Positions 27,873-37,004 of a stretch of DNA of 64,000 nt are shown here, piece after piece (position 1 is the first letter of the stretch; every line of letters starts with the position of its first letter). The stretch lies in contig NZ_KB907307.1 of NCBI RefSeq assembly GCF_000381925.1, forward strand, positions 2,480,001 through 2,544,000. Reading direction: 5' to 3'. Below the pieces are notes generated by a model. That model saw only the letters and a list, made by a program, of their open reading frames with translations. It made no database searches and was not told the origin of the DNA. Origin of the DNA: Nocardia sp. BMG111209. Lineage in GTDB: Bacteria > Actinomycetota > Actinomycetes > Mycobacteriales > Mycobacteriaceae. Both the position numbers and the translations under genes were made by a program.

Positions 27873-29470
27873 CTGTGCGCGACATCATGACCCACGACAC
27901 GACGACCACGGTCGACACGCTGGTGCGGGCCCGCTCCGCCGGGGAGTCCGGCCGAGCGCTGGTGATCGACCCCGCCGACCGGCTGGACTACGCCGAACTA
28001 CACGACGTCACACTGCGTCTGGCCGCGAACGCCGTCGAGGCGGGTATCGGCAAGGGCACCCGGGTGGCGCTGATCCTGCCCAACGGCGCCGACTGGGTGC
28101 GGATCGCGATCGCGCTGACCCGGATCGGCGCGGTCCTGGTCCCGCTCAGCACCCTGCTGCAACCCCCGGAGCTCGTCGCGCAATTGCGCACGGCCACAGT
28201 GCAATATCTGATCACGGTCGAGGAGTTCCGCGGCCATCGCTACCCGGAGGAACTGCGCGCGGCGCTGGACCTGCCGGATCTCGGTGCGGCGCTACCGGAT
28301 CCCGCGCTGCCCGCGCTGCGCCGGGTGCTGTCCGTCGAAGCGGTGACCGGTCCCGAGCCCGGGGCGGCGGCCCGCGCGGTGGCCGAGGCGCTGACCGCCA
28401 CCGTCACCACCGCGGACCCCCTGGTCGTCATGTTCACCTCCGGCAGCCGGGGCCTGCCCAAAGGTGTCATCCACTCGCACGGGAGCGCCTCGGCGGCAGT
28501 GGGTTCCGGACTCGACGCGCGCCGCATCGACCGCGACACCCGGCTCTATCTGCCGATGCCGTTCTTCTGGGTCGGCGGATTCGGCGGCGGCGTCCTGTCC
28601 GCGCTGCTCGCCGGCGCGACGCTGGTCACCGAACCCGCACCCGCGCCGGACAGTACGCTGGCGCTGCTGCAGCGGGAGCGGGTCACGTTGTTCCGGGGCT
28701 GGCCCGATCAGGCCGAAACCCTGGCCCGCAGTTCGGAATCCGCCGGGGCCGACCTGTCCGCGCTGCGGCCGGGCAGTCTCGACGCGCTGCTGCCCCCCGC
28801 GCACCGGTCCCGGCCGGGCCGCCGGGCCAACCTGTTCGGCATGACCGAATCGTTCGGCCCCTACTGCGGCTACCGCGCCGACACCGACATGCCGGAATTC
28901 GCTTGGGGCAGTTGCGGACAGCCGTTCGCCGGGATGCAGGTCCGGATCGTCGACCCCGATACCGGGATCACGGTCCCGGACGGCACGGTCGGCATCGTTC
29001 AGCTGCGCGGACCGCATATGTTGCGCGGGATGTGCCGCCGCGGCCGGGAGGAGATCTTCACGGCCGACGGCTATTACGCCACCGGCGATCTCGGCCACCT
29101 GGAACGCGGATTCCTCTTCCATCACGGCCGTTCCGACGACATGTTCAAAGTCAGTGGCGCCACGGTCTATCCGAGCGAAGTGGAGCAGGCACTGCGGTCG
29201 ATCGCCGGCGTCACCGGCGCATTCGTCACCAATGTGCCCGGCGTGCACGGCGACCGCACCGCCGCCGCGGTCGTCTGCGACACCGGCAGGTACACCGCCG
29301 GGGACCTGCGGGCCGCCGCCCGAAAACTGCTGAGCTCGTTCAAGGTTCCGACACTGTGGCTGCTGCTCGACTCCGACGCCACCGTCCCACGGGGATCCAC
29401 GGGCAAGGTGGACCTGGCAGGGCTGCGGCGACTGCTGGCGGATCGGGCCGATTCCGGGACGACCGCGTAG
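27869..29470 (+). CDS. Acyl-CoA ligase (FadD-like)
   Basis: A 533-aa ligase paralogous to the preceding one (shared PFFWVGGFGGG region; MFTSGSRGLPKG ATP motif; STGKVDL catalytic lysine). It starts by ATGA overlap at 27869 and ends the operon; a hairpin terminator follows at 29508-29532. Confidence 0.9.
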   Translation: MTVRDIMTHDTTTTVDTLVRARSAGESGRALVIDPADRLDYAELHDVTLRLAANAVEAGIGKGTRVALILPNGADWVRIAIALTRIGAVLVPLSTLLQPPELVAQLRTATVQYLITVEEFRGHRYPEELRAALDLPDLGAALPDPALPALRRVLSVEAVTGPEPGAAARAVAEALTATVTTADPLVVMFTSGSRGLPKGVIHSHGSASAAVGSGLDARRIDRDTRLYLPMPFFWVGGFGGGVLSALLAGATLVTEPAPAPDSTLALLQRERVTLFRGWPDQAETLARSSESAGADLSALRPGSLDALLPPAHRSRPGRRANLFGMTESFGPYCGYRADTDMPEFAWGSCGQPFAGMQVRIVDPDTGITVPDGTVGIVQLRGPHMLRGMCRRGREEIFTADGYYATGDLGHLERGFLFHHGRSDDMFKVSGATVYPSEVEQALRSIAGVTGAFVTNVPGVHGDRTAAAVVCDTGRYTAGDLRAAARKLLSSFKVPTLWLLLDSDATVPRGSTGKVDLAGLRRLLADRADSGTTA

Positions 29471-29507
29471 CAGCACCGGACCGCCTGCCCGGCAGGGATA
29501 TTCGGCT

Positions 29508-29532
29508 ACCCGGGACGGACGACGTCCCGGGT
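29508..29532. terminator. Bidirectional hairpin terminator
   Basis: ACCCGGGACG (29508-29517) pairs perfectly with CGTCCCGGGT (29523-29532) between two converging ligase genes. Confidence 0.8.
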
Positions 29533-29540
29533 GGCATCCG

Positions 29541-31214
29541 TCAGCCGGCGATCGCCTGTTCCCGGGCCCACCGGTAGTCGGCCTTGCCCGCCGGGCTGCG
29601 CAGGATCTCGGGCCGGAACACGATCGCCTTGGGCAGCTTGTAGCGGGCCAGGCTCCCGGCGGCATGGTCGACGAGTTGATCCGCGGTGACAGTCGCGCCG
29701 TCGAGCAGGGCGACGACGGCCACGACCTCCTGCCCCCAGCGTTCGCTCGGCCGGGCGGCCACAACCACGTCCGCCACCGCCGGATGTGACGAGAGCGCCA
29801 CCTCGACCTCCTCGGCAAAGACCTTCTCACCACCGGAGTTGATGGTGGCCGAGTCCCGGCCGAGCAGTTCCACCGCACCGCCCGGCAGCACCCGGGCCCG
29901 GTCGCCCGGCAGCGCGTAGCGGACGCCGTCGATCACCGGGAACGTCGCGGCGGTCTTGACGGCGTCGCCCTTGTACCCCAGCGGCGCGTAGCCGCGCTGC
30001 GCGAGCCAGCCGATGTCCGCATGCCCCGGCGACAGCACCGCCGACAGATCCTCGGCCAATACGCGGGTGTCCGGGCCGGGGGTGAACGTCCCCGTCGACA
30101 CCAGTCCCGCGACCGAGATATGTGTCATCTGCGCGCCGGTCTCCGAGGAGCCGACCCCGTCGATGACGACCAGTCCCGGGATTGCGTCGAGGAAGCGCTG
30201 TTTGATCGCGGGGCTCAGCACCGCGCCGCCGTTCGCGAGCGCCACCAGCGAATCGGTCTCGGCCACACCGGCTTCGATTGCCGCGAGCACCGGCCGCGCG
30301 ACCGCGTCACCGACCACCATCACCACCGCGACCCGCTCACGAGCGATCGTGCGCAGGATCTCCGTGCCATCGACATGCTCCACGGTCGGAGCGAAGACGA
30401 TGGTCTGCCCCGTCGTCAGCGCCGTCAGCACCGCCCACTGCGCGGCGCCGTGGATCAGCGGCGGCAGCACCATGATCGAGATACCGGGATTGGCGAGCGC
30501 GCGACCGGCGATCTCGTCGTAGGAGCCGACCACCACCCCGGTGTTGTTGTCGCGCGCGCCGCAGGCCGCCACGAACAGATCGTGTTGCCGCCACAGCACA
30601 CCCTTCGGCATCCCGGTTGTTCCACCGGTGTAGAGCACGTACAGATCGTCCGGGCTGGGCCGAACCGGCAGATCCACCGGTTCGGTTGCGGTGACGACAC
30701 TTTCGTAGTCCACGGCGCCGGGCAGCAGGTCGTTACCCGACGCGTCCGCGATCTGGATGAGCACCCGGATGCCGGGCAGATCCGGCAGCACCTTCGCCAC
30801 CCGCGGCGCGAAGGCCGCATGGTAGATCAGCGCGGTGGCGCCGGCATCGTCGAGCAGGTACCGCAATTCGTTCTCGACATATCGGTAGTTGACGTTGAAC
30901 GGGGCGACCCGGGCCCGGAAGGCACCCAGCAGGGCCTCGACGAATTCCGGGCCGTTGTAGGCGTAGAAACCGAGGAGGTCCTGGCCCACCTCGTGCCCGC
31001 CGAGGTCCGCGCGCTCGGTCCGGCAGCCCAGCCCGCGCGCATGCAGATAGGCCGCCAGCCGCCGGGACCGCTGCGCGATCTCCGCATAGCCGACGCGGCG
31101 ATCACCCTGGATCACCAGTGTCCGGTCGCCGACCACCGCTGCGACCGCATCGGCCGCCGCCGTGATGGTGAATTGTGATGTCGCGGAATCGACATCCACT
31201 GCAGTGTGAGACAC
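29541..31214 (-). CDS. Acyl-CoA ligase (FadD-like)
   Basis: A 557-aa AMP-dependent ligase: LYTGGTTGMPKGVLW ATP motif, GSSETGAQMTH, GDRARVLPGG, SINSGGEKVF-type hinge and SPAGKADY catalytic lysine. It resembles the steroid and long-chain acid ligases (FadD17/FadD19 style) more than the three ligases upstream. GTG 31214 follows GAGGAGG; a TTG start at 31244 overlapping the upstream ALDH stop is less likely. It forms a leftward operon with the aldehyde dehydrogenase. Confidence 0.9.
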   Translation of the reverse strand: MSHTAVDVDSATSQFTITAAADAVAAVVGDRTLVIQGDRRVGYAEIAQRSRRLAAYLHARGLGCRTERADLGGHEVGQDLLGFYAYNGPEFVEALLGAFRARVAPFNVNYRYVENELRYLLDDAGATALIYHAAFAPRVAKVLPDLPGIRVLIQIADASGNDLLPGAVDYESVVTATEPVDLPVRPSPDDLYVLYTGGTTGMPKGVLWRQHDLFVAACGARDNNTGVVVGSYDEIAGRALANPGISIMVLPPLIHGAAQWAVLTALTTGQTIVFAPTVEHVDGTEILRTIARERVAVVMVVGDAVARPVLAAIEAGVAETDSLVALANGGAVLSPAIKQRFLDAIPGLVVIDGVGSSETGAQMTHISVAGLVSTGTFTPGPDTRVLAEDLSAVLSPGHADIGWLAQRGYAPLGYKGDAVKTAATFPVIDGVRYALPGDRARVLPGGAVELLGRDSATINSGGEKVFAEEVEVALSSHPAVADVVVAARPSERWGQEVVAVVALLDGATVTADQLVDHAAGSLARYKLPKAIVFRPEILRSPAGKADYRWAREQAIAG

Positions 31215-31240
31215 CCTGCCTCCTCGCTCGAACCGATGAA

Positions 31241-32782
31241 TCAACGAATGACGCGGGAACCACGCATCCGGCGCGCGGACTTCCGGCGGGCGCCGCGCAT
31301 CGAGAAATCGATGAGCATGCGAGTCAACCGTGAGAACGGCGGTGCGGCGGCAGTCGTGATCGCGAACGGCAGATCGGTGCCGACGACCGTCCGCTGGTGA
31401 CTGAAGGTGTCGAAGCCCGTCCTGCCGTGGTAGGCGCCCATCCCGCTGTGGCCGACCCCGCCGAACGGCGCGTCGACGGGCACCATGTGGACTGCGAACT
31501 CGTTGCGCGCCACCCCGCCGCTGCGGGTGCGCCGCACGAATGCGCGGAAATCGGAGTTGTCCGGACCGTGCCAGTAGGCGACCAACGGCGCAGGCTGTCC
31601 GTCGAGCTGCTCGACGATCTCGTCGACCGTGTCGTACGGCAGCACTGTGAGCACCGGCCCGAAGACCTCCTCGGTGCGAATGTCCATCTCCGCGGTGACA
31701 TCTCGCACGATGGTCGGAGCGATTTTGCGCGACACCGGATCCGGGAGCGTCTCACCCGCCGGAGCAATGGAGTCGATCCGCGCGCCACGCGAGCGCGCGT
31801 CCTCGATGAGGCCGACCACCCGCTCGTAGTTGGCGGTATCGACGCTGGCGGTGTAGTCGTCGTTGCCGATGATCGCCGGAAACATCTCGCGCAGTGTGGA
31901 ACTCGCGGCCTCGACGAACCGGTCGACGCCGTTGCGCGGGACGAAGACGTAGTCGGGACAGACACAGACCTGACCGCCGTTGACCATGCGCCCCCGGGCA
32001 ATTCGCGCCGCTGCCCGCTCGATGTCGGCAGCCGGTGCGACCACGACCGGATTCTTCCCGCCGAGTTCGAGCGTCACCGGCACCAGATTCGCCGACGCCG
32101 CGCGATACACCAACTCCCCCACCCGCGTCGAGCCGGTGAAGAACAGATGATCGAAAGGCAGCCGCGCGAACGCCGCGGCGGTGTCCGGTCCCCCGACGAC
32201 CACGGCGAGTTCGGCCGGGTCGAAGTAGCGCGCCGCCAGCTCACGGGTGAGTTCCGCTGTGTGCGCGGTGATCTCGGACATCTTGATCATGACCCGATTA
32301 CCGGCGGCGAAGGCGGTGGCGGCGGGCAGGACCACCAGGTTGAGCGGAAAGTTCCAGGGTCCGATGATGCCGACGACGCCGAGCGGAGTGGGCTGCACCT
32401 CCGCGGGCAGCCCGGCCAGGCCGGCGAGGCGGCCCTGGCGGCGCGGGCGCATCCAGCGGGGCAGGTGCTTGCGCGTGTGCTCGATCGCCGAGAGCACCCC
32501 GACGATCTCGGTGAACATCGTGCCGGTCCGGGACCGGGTGCCGAAATCGCGCACCAGAGCCTCGACGTAGTCGTCGGCGTTGTCCAGCACCATCGCGACG
32601 AGCCGGTCGATCCGGTCCCGGCGCACCTCCGCACTCGGCGGGCCCTCCCGCCGGAAGGCGGCGCGCTGGAGTTCCAGCAGTTCCGGCAGCCGCGCGGAAT
32701 CGGTGAATGCCCGCGGTTCGCCGGGTACGGATGCGCGGACACCCTCCGGGGTCTCACGGCCCTCCGAGACATCGATGGGCAT
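31241..32782 (-). CDS. Aldehyde dehydrogenase (coniferyl aldehyde dehydrogenase type)
   Basis: A 513-aa NAD(P)-dependent aldehyde dehydrogenase. The fold motifs PWNFPLNLVVLP, the general-base region LELGGKNP and the catalytic cysteine in GGQVCVCPDY are intact; the C-terminus is basic, as in membrane-associated homologues. It would convert an aldehyde made by the alcohol dehydrogenases into the acid used by the ligase next door. A truncated beta-hydroxyacid dehydrogenase gene lies just upstream, with an operator beyond it. Confidence 0.92.
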   Translation of the reverse strand: MPIDVSEGRETPEGVRASVPGEPRAFTDSARLPELLELQRAAFRREGPPSAEVRRDRIDRLVAMVLDNADDYVEALVRDFGTRSRTGTMFTEIVGVLSAIEHTRKHLPRWMRPRRQGRLAGLAGLPAEVQPTPLGVVGIIGPWNFPLNLVVLPAATAFAAGNRVMIKMSEITAHTAELTRELAARYFDPAELAVVVGGPDTAAAFARLPFDHLFFTGSTRVGELVYRAASANLVPVTLELGGKNPVVVAPAADIERAAARIARGRMVNGGQVCVCPDYVFVPRNGVDRFVEAASSTLREMFPAIIGNDDYTASVDTANYERVVGLIEDARSRGARIDSIAPAGETLPDPVSRKIAPTIVRDVTAEMDIRTEEVFGPVLTVLPYDTVDEIVEQLDGQPAPLVAYWHGPDNSDFRAFVRRTRSGGVARNEFAVHMVPVDAPFGGVGHSGMGAYHGRTGFDTFSHQRTVVGTDLPFAITTAAAPPFSRLTRMLIDFSMRGARRKSARRMRGSRVIR

Positions 32783-32809
32783 GACACAAATCCTTTCGGA
32801 CGGAACAGT

Positions 32810-33004
32810 TCAGGTGAGGTCGAGCGGACCTCTGGCGATGGCGAGCTCAGCGGGCGAGTCGACCAGTGCAGCACCCTGTTCACGCAGTCGTTGCCGCACG
32901 TCGGGGCGGCGGGCGTAGACGGTGACCGCGAAACCCGCGCCCAGCAACCTGTGCACCATCGGCTCGCCCATCTGCCCGGCACCCACGAAACCGACTGCCT
33001 GCAC
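32810..33004 (-). pseudogene. Truncated beta-hydroxyacid dehydrogenase (3-hydroxyisobutyrate dehydrogenase-like)
   Basis: A GTG start at 33004 with GAGGGAG upstream encodes the NAD-binding N-terminus (VGFVGAGQMGEPMVHRLL, then DVRQRLREQGA), but the frame stops after 64 residues, against about 290 for the family. Only the first Rossmann unit remains. It precedes the aldehyde dehydrogenase, so the deletion has probably placed that gene under this promoter. Confidence 0.75.
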
Positions 33005-33065
33005 CACTTCGAAAACTCCCTCGTCGGACCGCGGGTACCGCCGCACATGCACGACAGTTATGCAT

Positions 33066-33082
33066 CCGGTAAGCCATACAGT
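33066..33082. promoter_or_regulatory. Operator site 9
   Basis: CCGGTAAGCCATACAGT matches 10 of 12 consensus positions, 62 bases upstream of the truncated gene start at 33004 and of the ALDH-ligase operon. Confidence 0.6.
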
Positions 33083-33164
33083 ATCATCGATAATCGCCTT
33101 TTCGCCAGGGCGGTCCGTCCCGGGATGCGACGACACTTGTCGATATCCGCGGGTCCCGTGCGAA

Positions 33165-33812
33165 CTATCGCTTCGGCAGCATGTTCTGGGGGCCACCGAC
33201 ATCGGTGATCTTCCAGTCGTTGTTGCGGTCGAGGGTGAGCGCGTAGGTGACGGTGCTCTGGGCGCCGGCGGGTGTCTGCGCGTTGGTCGAGGTGACGGTG
33301 AGATAGGCGTTGACGTGATAGATGCCGCCGGATTCGGAGAGCACCGCGGCGGACAGCGGCGTCGCGGTGGATGTCCATTGCAACGGCAGCAGGACCTGGT
33401 CGAGTTGCGGTGCGGTGGTGTCGAATTTGGCGGCCAGCTGTGCGGTGGTGCCGGCCTCGAGCCGGGTGAGCCAGGACTTGGTGTCGTGGAAGTCGATGGT
33501 GGACGCGCCGACCGCGTAGTTCAGCGCCACCTCTTCGGCATGTTTGTCCGCCGCCGCCGCGGCGGCGGCATCGTCGATGTCGGATCGGGCCGACCGGTAG
33601 AGATATCCGAACACGACCGTGGCGACGAGGAGAACGGCGATCACCGCCGTCACCACCAACTGGGCGGGTGTGACCTGCCAGGACTTCCCACCTGCCCGGG
33701 GCGGAGCGGCGGTCCGCGTGTCGGCCGAATTCGGTTCGGGCGCAGCCTGGTCGGTCGCGGCCTGGTCGGTCGCGGTCGGGTTCGCCGCGGTCTGTTCGGT
33801 GGTCGAGGCCAT
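33165..33812 (-). CDS. Mce-associated membrane protein
   Basis: A 215-aa protein with a long Ala/Pro/Gln-rich cytoplasmic N-terminus, one membrane helix (about residues 61-83) and a soluble extracytoplasmic domain of the Mas type, which is thought to stabilise Mce complexes. ATG 33812 follows GGAG. It is the last gene of the leftward mce operon, 44 bases after mceF. Confidence 0.88.
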   Translation of the reverse strand: MASTTEQTAANPTATDQAATDQAAPEPNSADTRTAAPPRAGGKSWQVTPAQLVVTAVIAVLLVATVVFGYLYRSARSDIDDAAAAAAADKHAEEVALNYAVGASTIDFHDTKSWLTRLEAGTTAQLAAKFDTTAPQLDQVLLPLQWTSTATPLSAAVLSESGGIYHVNAYLTVTSTNAQTPAGAQSTVTYALTLDRNNDWKITDVGGPQNMLPKR

Positions 33813-33856
33813 GGTGATTCTCCTTCGGGCAGACCGCACGAGCACGGCCCGCGCGG

Positions 33857-34813
33857 CTATTTCGTCGCGATCCGGATGTGCACGGTGCCGTCGGGGTCGA
33901 CGCCGTGGAGCGCTTGATCGATCAGGGCGCCGATATCCAGGCGGGGAGCCTGATTCGCCGCGTCGGCGACCACCGGCGCCAGAGCCGGTGCCAGCGGCGC
34001 GATCCCGGGACCGATCTCGGCGAGCAGGGCGGTCAGCCGGACCAGGAATGGAACAGTGCCGTCACCGGTGAAATACGCTGCGGCCGGGCGCGCTTCGACA
34101 GCTGGGGCGGTGACGTTGACGATATTGCTCAGTGCCTCACCGAAATTGCCGAACTGCGGACCTGCGGTGGCCAACGACGGTCCCAGCCAGTCGATATCGC
34201 CGCCGAGGGACTGGATATCGGCCAGCAGCCTGCGGACGGCGTCGGTACGGCTGAGCAGCGTGGCGGCCAGCAGTGTGGTGGGGCGTTGCAGGGTCTGCAC
34301 CGCCGGCCCGGTACCCGACAGCGCCGCCTCGAAGGTACCGACCAGATGGGCGACCACCTCGGGATGAACCTGGTTCAGTAGTTCGACCATGCGGGTCGAG
34401 AGGGCGGTGATCGTCAACGGCTCCTGCACCCGCTGCGTCGGAATCGCCTGCCCGTCGCGGATGTAGGGGCCGGCCGCGCTGTCCGGCGCGAACTCGATGT
34501 AGGGCTCCCCCAGCGCCGACAGTTGCTCGATCCGCACGGCGCCGGCCAGCGGGATACGGTAGCGGTCGTCGATCCGCAGCCGGACCTGCACCCCTGACGC
34601 CTGTTTGCGCACCTCCTCCGCACGGCCGACCTGGATGCCGTCGAGTAGGACCGGTGCATTGGGCCCGAGCCCTCCGGAGTCGGGCAGATCCAGTTGCGCG
34701 CTGATGAAGGAGCGGCGCGGATCCAGATGCAGCACACCGACACACATGTAACCGATGCCCAGGATCAGGATGACGGCGATCGCCACCAGCGATGAGGTGC
34801 CACGAGCGGTCAA
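33857..34813 (-). CDS. mceF: MCE family protein MceF
   Basis: A 318-aa substrate-binding protein of the Mce transporter: N-terminal membrane anchor (about residues 7-27), then the Mce domain (VLLDGIQVGRAEEV) and a helical tail. The sixth position in the locus defines it as MceF. The start is TTG 34813 and overlaps the mceE stop (TTGA); an unusual codon, but no other start fits. It forms part of the hetero-hexameric channel that carries lipids across the envelope. Confidence 0.85.
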   Translation of the reverse strand: MTARGTSSLVAIAVILILGIGYMCVGVLHLDPRRSFISAQLDLPDSGGLGPNAPVLLDGIQVGRAEEVRKQASGVQVRLRIDDRYRIPLAGAVRIEQLSALGEPYIEFAPDSAAGPYIRDGQAIPTQRVQEPLTITALSTRMVELLNQVHPEVVAHLVGTFEAALSGTGPAVQTLQRPTTLLAATLLSRTDAVRRLLADIQSLGGDIDWLGPSLATAGPQFGNFGEALSNIVNVTAPAVEARPAAAYFTGDGTVPFLVRLTALLAEIGPGIAPLAPALAPVVADAANQAPRLDIGALIDQALHGVDPDGTVHIRIATK

Positions 34814-35901
34814 CGAACTGCTCCGATCATGCGCAATGTGTCGATGATGCGGCCCGTCTGCTGCTCGGGTGTCAGCGCCGGACCGGGCGCCGGATTCACC
34901 GTGACACCGGTCATGTCGATCTTCGGGCCCTGCCGGGCGAACGGAATGATCGTGTCGTCGAGCAGATCGACCAGTTTCTTCAGGTTCGACGGCGAATCCG
35001 TGTCGAGCGGATGGTCACCGAACAGCATCGGCACGATCGCACGGGCCGTGTCGTCGAGAGCTTGCAGCGCCGGCGCCACCCACGCGAAACCCGGTGCCAG
35101 CGGGCCGAGCGCGGTGAGCACGAAGACGACGCCGGACGTGGCATTGACGGAGTCGGTAGTATGCTGCACGCCCTGGGGGGTCAGCAACCGATCCAGTTCG
35201 GCGATGTTCCCGAGCACTCCGTCGTCGATCGTGGCCTGTAGCCCGCCGACCACCGCGTGAATCGAATCGGTGTGGGCGGCAAGGTCGTCGATGTCGGCGC
35301 CGAGGGTGGCCGAGATCCGCGCGGTATCGTCCGGCTGGACCGGGAACACCGAATTCGCCTGGCGCACCACCTGCTGGATATCGTTGATCGAGCCGCTGCC
35401 GACGAAGGTGGCCAGCCGGGTGAGGATGTCTTCGATCGGTGGTGACTGACTCGTCTTCGACAGCGGGATCGTGTCGTCCGGCCGCAGTTGCGGACCCGAG
35501 ACGTCGGCCGGTGAGGTCAGGGCGATGTGGACGTCGCCGAGCGGGGTCGCCTGCTCCAGTTCGGCGGTGGTGTTCGCCGGCAGGTGCGCGGTCCGGCTGA
35601 TGTCGACGTCGGCCATCACATATCCGGGACGCGCGGGTCGGTCCGCCTCGGCCGCGACGGGACCGATCAGAGTCACGCGGGTCAGGCGGCCCACCTGGAT
35701 ACCGTCGGCGAACACCTTGGCGCCCTGCGGGAGATTGAGCACGTCGGCGAACTCGATACGCAGGTGATATGTCGGGCCGCCGACTCCGGTTCCGGGCATC
35801 GGGAGGTCGTCGGGCCGGAACACGCAGCCCGCGGAGCCCGTAACGATCACGGCGGCAACCACTGTCGCGCAGGCCGAACGCCGGAGCATGCGTGTCCTCA
35901 T
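34810..35901 (-). CDS. mceE: MCE family lipoprotein MceE
   Basis: A 363-aa Mce-domain protein with an N-terminal signal ending in a lipobox-like GSAGC near residue 24, the hallmark of the MceE (LprK-type) subunit. The Mce domain (YHLRIEFADVLNLPQGAKVF) follows. ATG 35901 overlaps the mceD stop. The lipid anchor would hold the tunnel of Mce subunits in the membrane. Confidence 0.88.
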   Translation of the reverse strand: MRTRMLRRSACATVVAAVIVTGSAGCVFRPDDLPMPGTGVGGPTYHLRIEFADVLNLPQGAKVFADGIQVGRLTRVTLIGPVAAEADRPARPGYVMADVDISRTAHLPANTTAELEQATPLGDVHIALTSPADVSGPQLRPDDTIPLSKTSQSPPIEDILTRLATFVGSGSINDIQQVVRQANSVFPVQPDDTARISATLGADIDDLAAHTDSIHAVVGGLQATIDDGVLGNIAELDRLLTPQGVQHTTDSVNATSGVVFVLTALGPLAPGFAWVAPALQALDDTARAIVPMLFGDHPLDTDSPSNLKKLVDLLDDTIIPFARQGPKIDMTGVTVNPAPGPALTPEQQTGRIIDTLRMIGAVR

Positions 35902-37004
35902 TTCGCACTCACCGCCGCGAGCAGTGCGGATACCGCGGGGATGGTGACCGCCCCGGCCTCCGATACCTGACACCCGTGCGCGGTGAGCACCTGGACGGCG
36001 GCACAGACGCGAGCCGTATCCTCCTGCGGTAGAGCAAGTTTCGGTGGGGCGTACCCGATTGTGAATTTCCCGGTGCCCGGATCCGGCATTGCCGCGAAGC
36101 TTGTGACGACGGCGGGGGTCATCCGGAGAATGTCCGGTAGCGTGCCGACTCCATCGGCGATCTGTTGCGGTGACTGCCGGACAGACTCCAGCGACCGCAG
36201 TGCGGGAGAACCCGACATCACGATGAAGTCGTTGAACTGGGGAAGCGTATTGCGCAGTGCATCGAGCAGTACCAGGATCGGCGGCATGGCCAGGTTGTTC
36301 ATATCGGCGAATGCCTGAGTCAGCCCGGTGGCCGTCGCCCGGATATTCGGCCAGAGGGTATGCGCGCGCTGCGCGAGTGCGGACAGGTTGTCGAGCAGTT
36401 CGCCGATATGCCCGATGGCGGCGTCGGGTGCGGCCAGCGCTCGGCCGAGCTCACGGATGACCGTGTTCAGCTGGTCGCCCATCCCGGTGGTGGCGTTGTC
36501 GAGCGCGGCGAGACCGTTGCCGATGGAATCCCGCCTCGCGGGATCGGTGCCCGGCCCGAGCGCGTCGGCGAGTTTGCTCAGCGCGTCGAAGGTCTGGGTG
36601 AGGCTCTTCGGGGTCACGGTTCTGGTGATGCACTGTCCGGGATTCCAGCGCGGCCCACCGATGGGTTCGTCACCGACGAGCGCCAGATTGCGGTCGGCGA
36701 TGAGAGTGTCGCTGATGGTGACGGCCCCCACATCGGTGGGCAGCGGACGATCCGCCGGGACGGTGAACCGGACCCGCGCGACGGGCCCGGCGGCCGAGAT
36801 ATCGGTGACCCGGCCGACCGCGACGCCCATGATCGTGACGGCACTGCCCCGGTACAGGCCGACACTGTCCGGCATGTCGGCGCAGTAGCCACGCATCTCC
36901 GGATGCGGCCGCGACAGCACCAGGCCCAGCGCGGCGGCCGCGACGAGGACCACGATCACCACGGCCGACAGCACCGCACGTGAACCGAGAATCTTGGCGA
37001 ACAT
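35898..37004 (-). CDS. mceD: MCE family protein MceD
   Basis: A 368-aa Mce protein: membrane anchor at residues 8-30, Mce domain (YRGSAVTIMGVAVGRVTDI) and a helical C-terminal half. ATG 37004 overlaps the mceC stop (TGATG). Cysteines in the N-terminal part (CADMP, GQCITR) fit the family. Confidence 0.88.
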   Translation of the reverse strand: MFAKILGSRAVLSAVVIVVLVAAAALGLVLSRPHPEMRGYCADMPDSVGLYRGSAVTIMGVAVGRVTDISAAGPVARVRFTVPADRPLPTDVGAVTISDTLIADRNLALVGDEPIGGPRWNPGQCITRTVTPKSLTQTFDALSKLADALGPGTDPARRDSIGNGLAALDNATTGMGDQLNTVIRELGRALAAPDAAIGHIGELLDNLSALAQRAHTLWPNIRATATGLTQAFADMNNLAMPPILVLLDALRNTLPQFNDFIVMSGSPALRSLESVRQSPQQIADGVGTLPDILRMTPAVVTSFAAMPDPGTGKFTIGYAPPKLALPQEDTARVCAAVQVLTAHGCQVSEAGAVTIPAVSALLAAVSAK

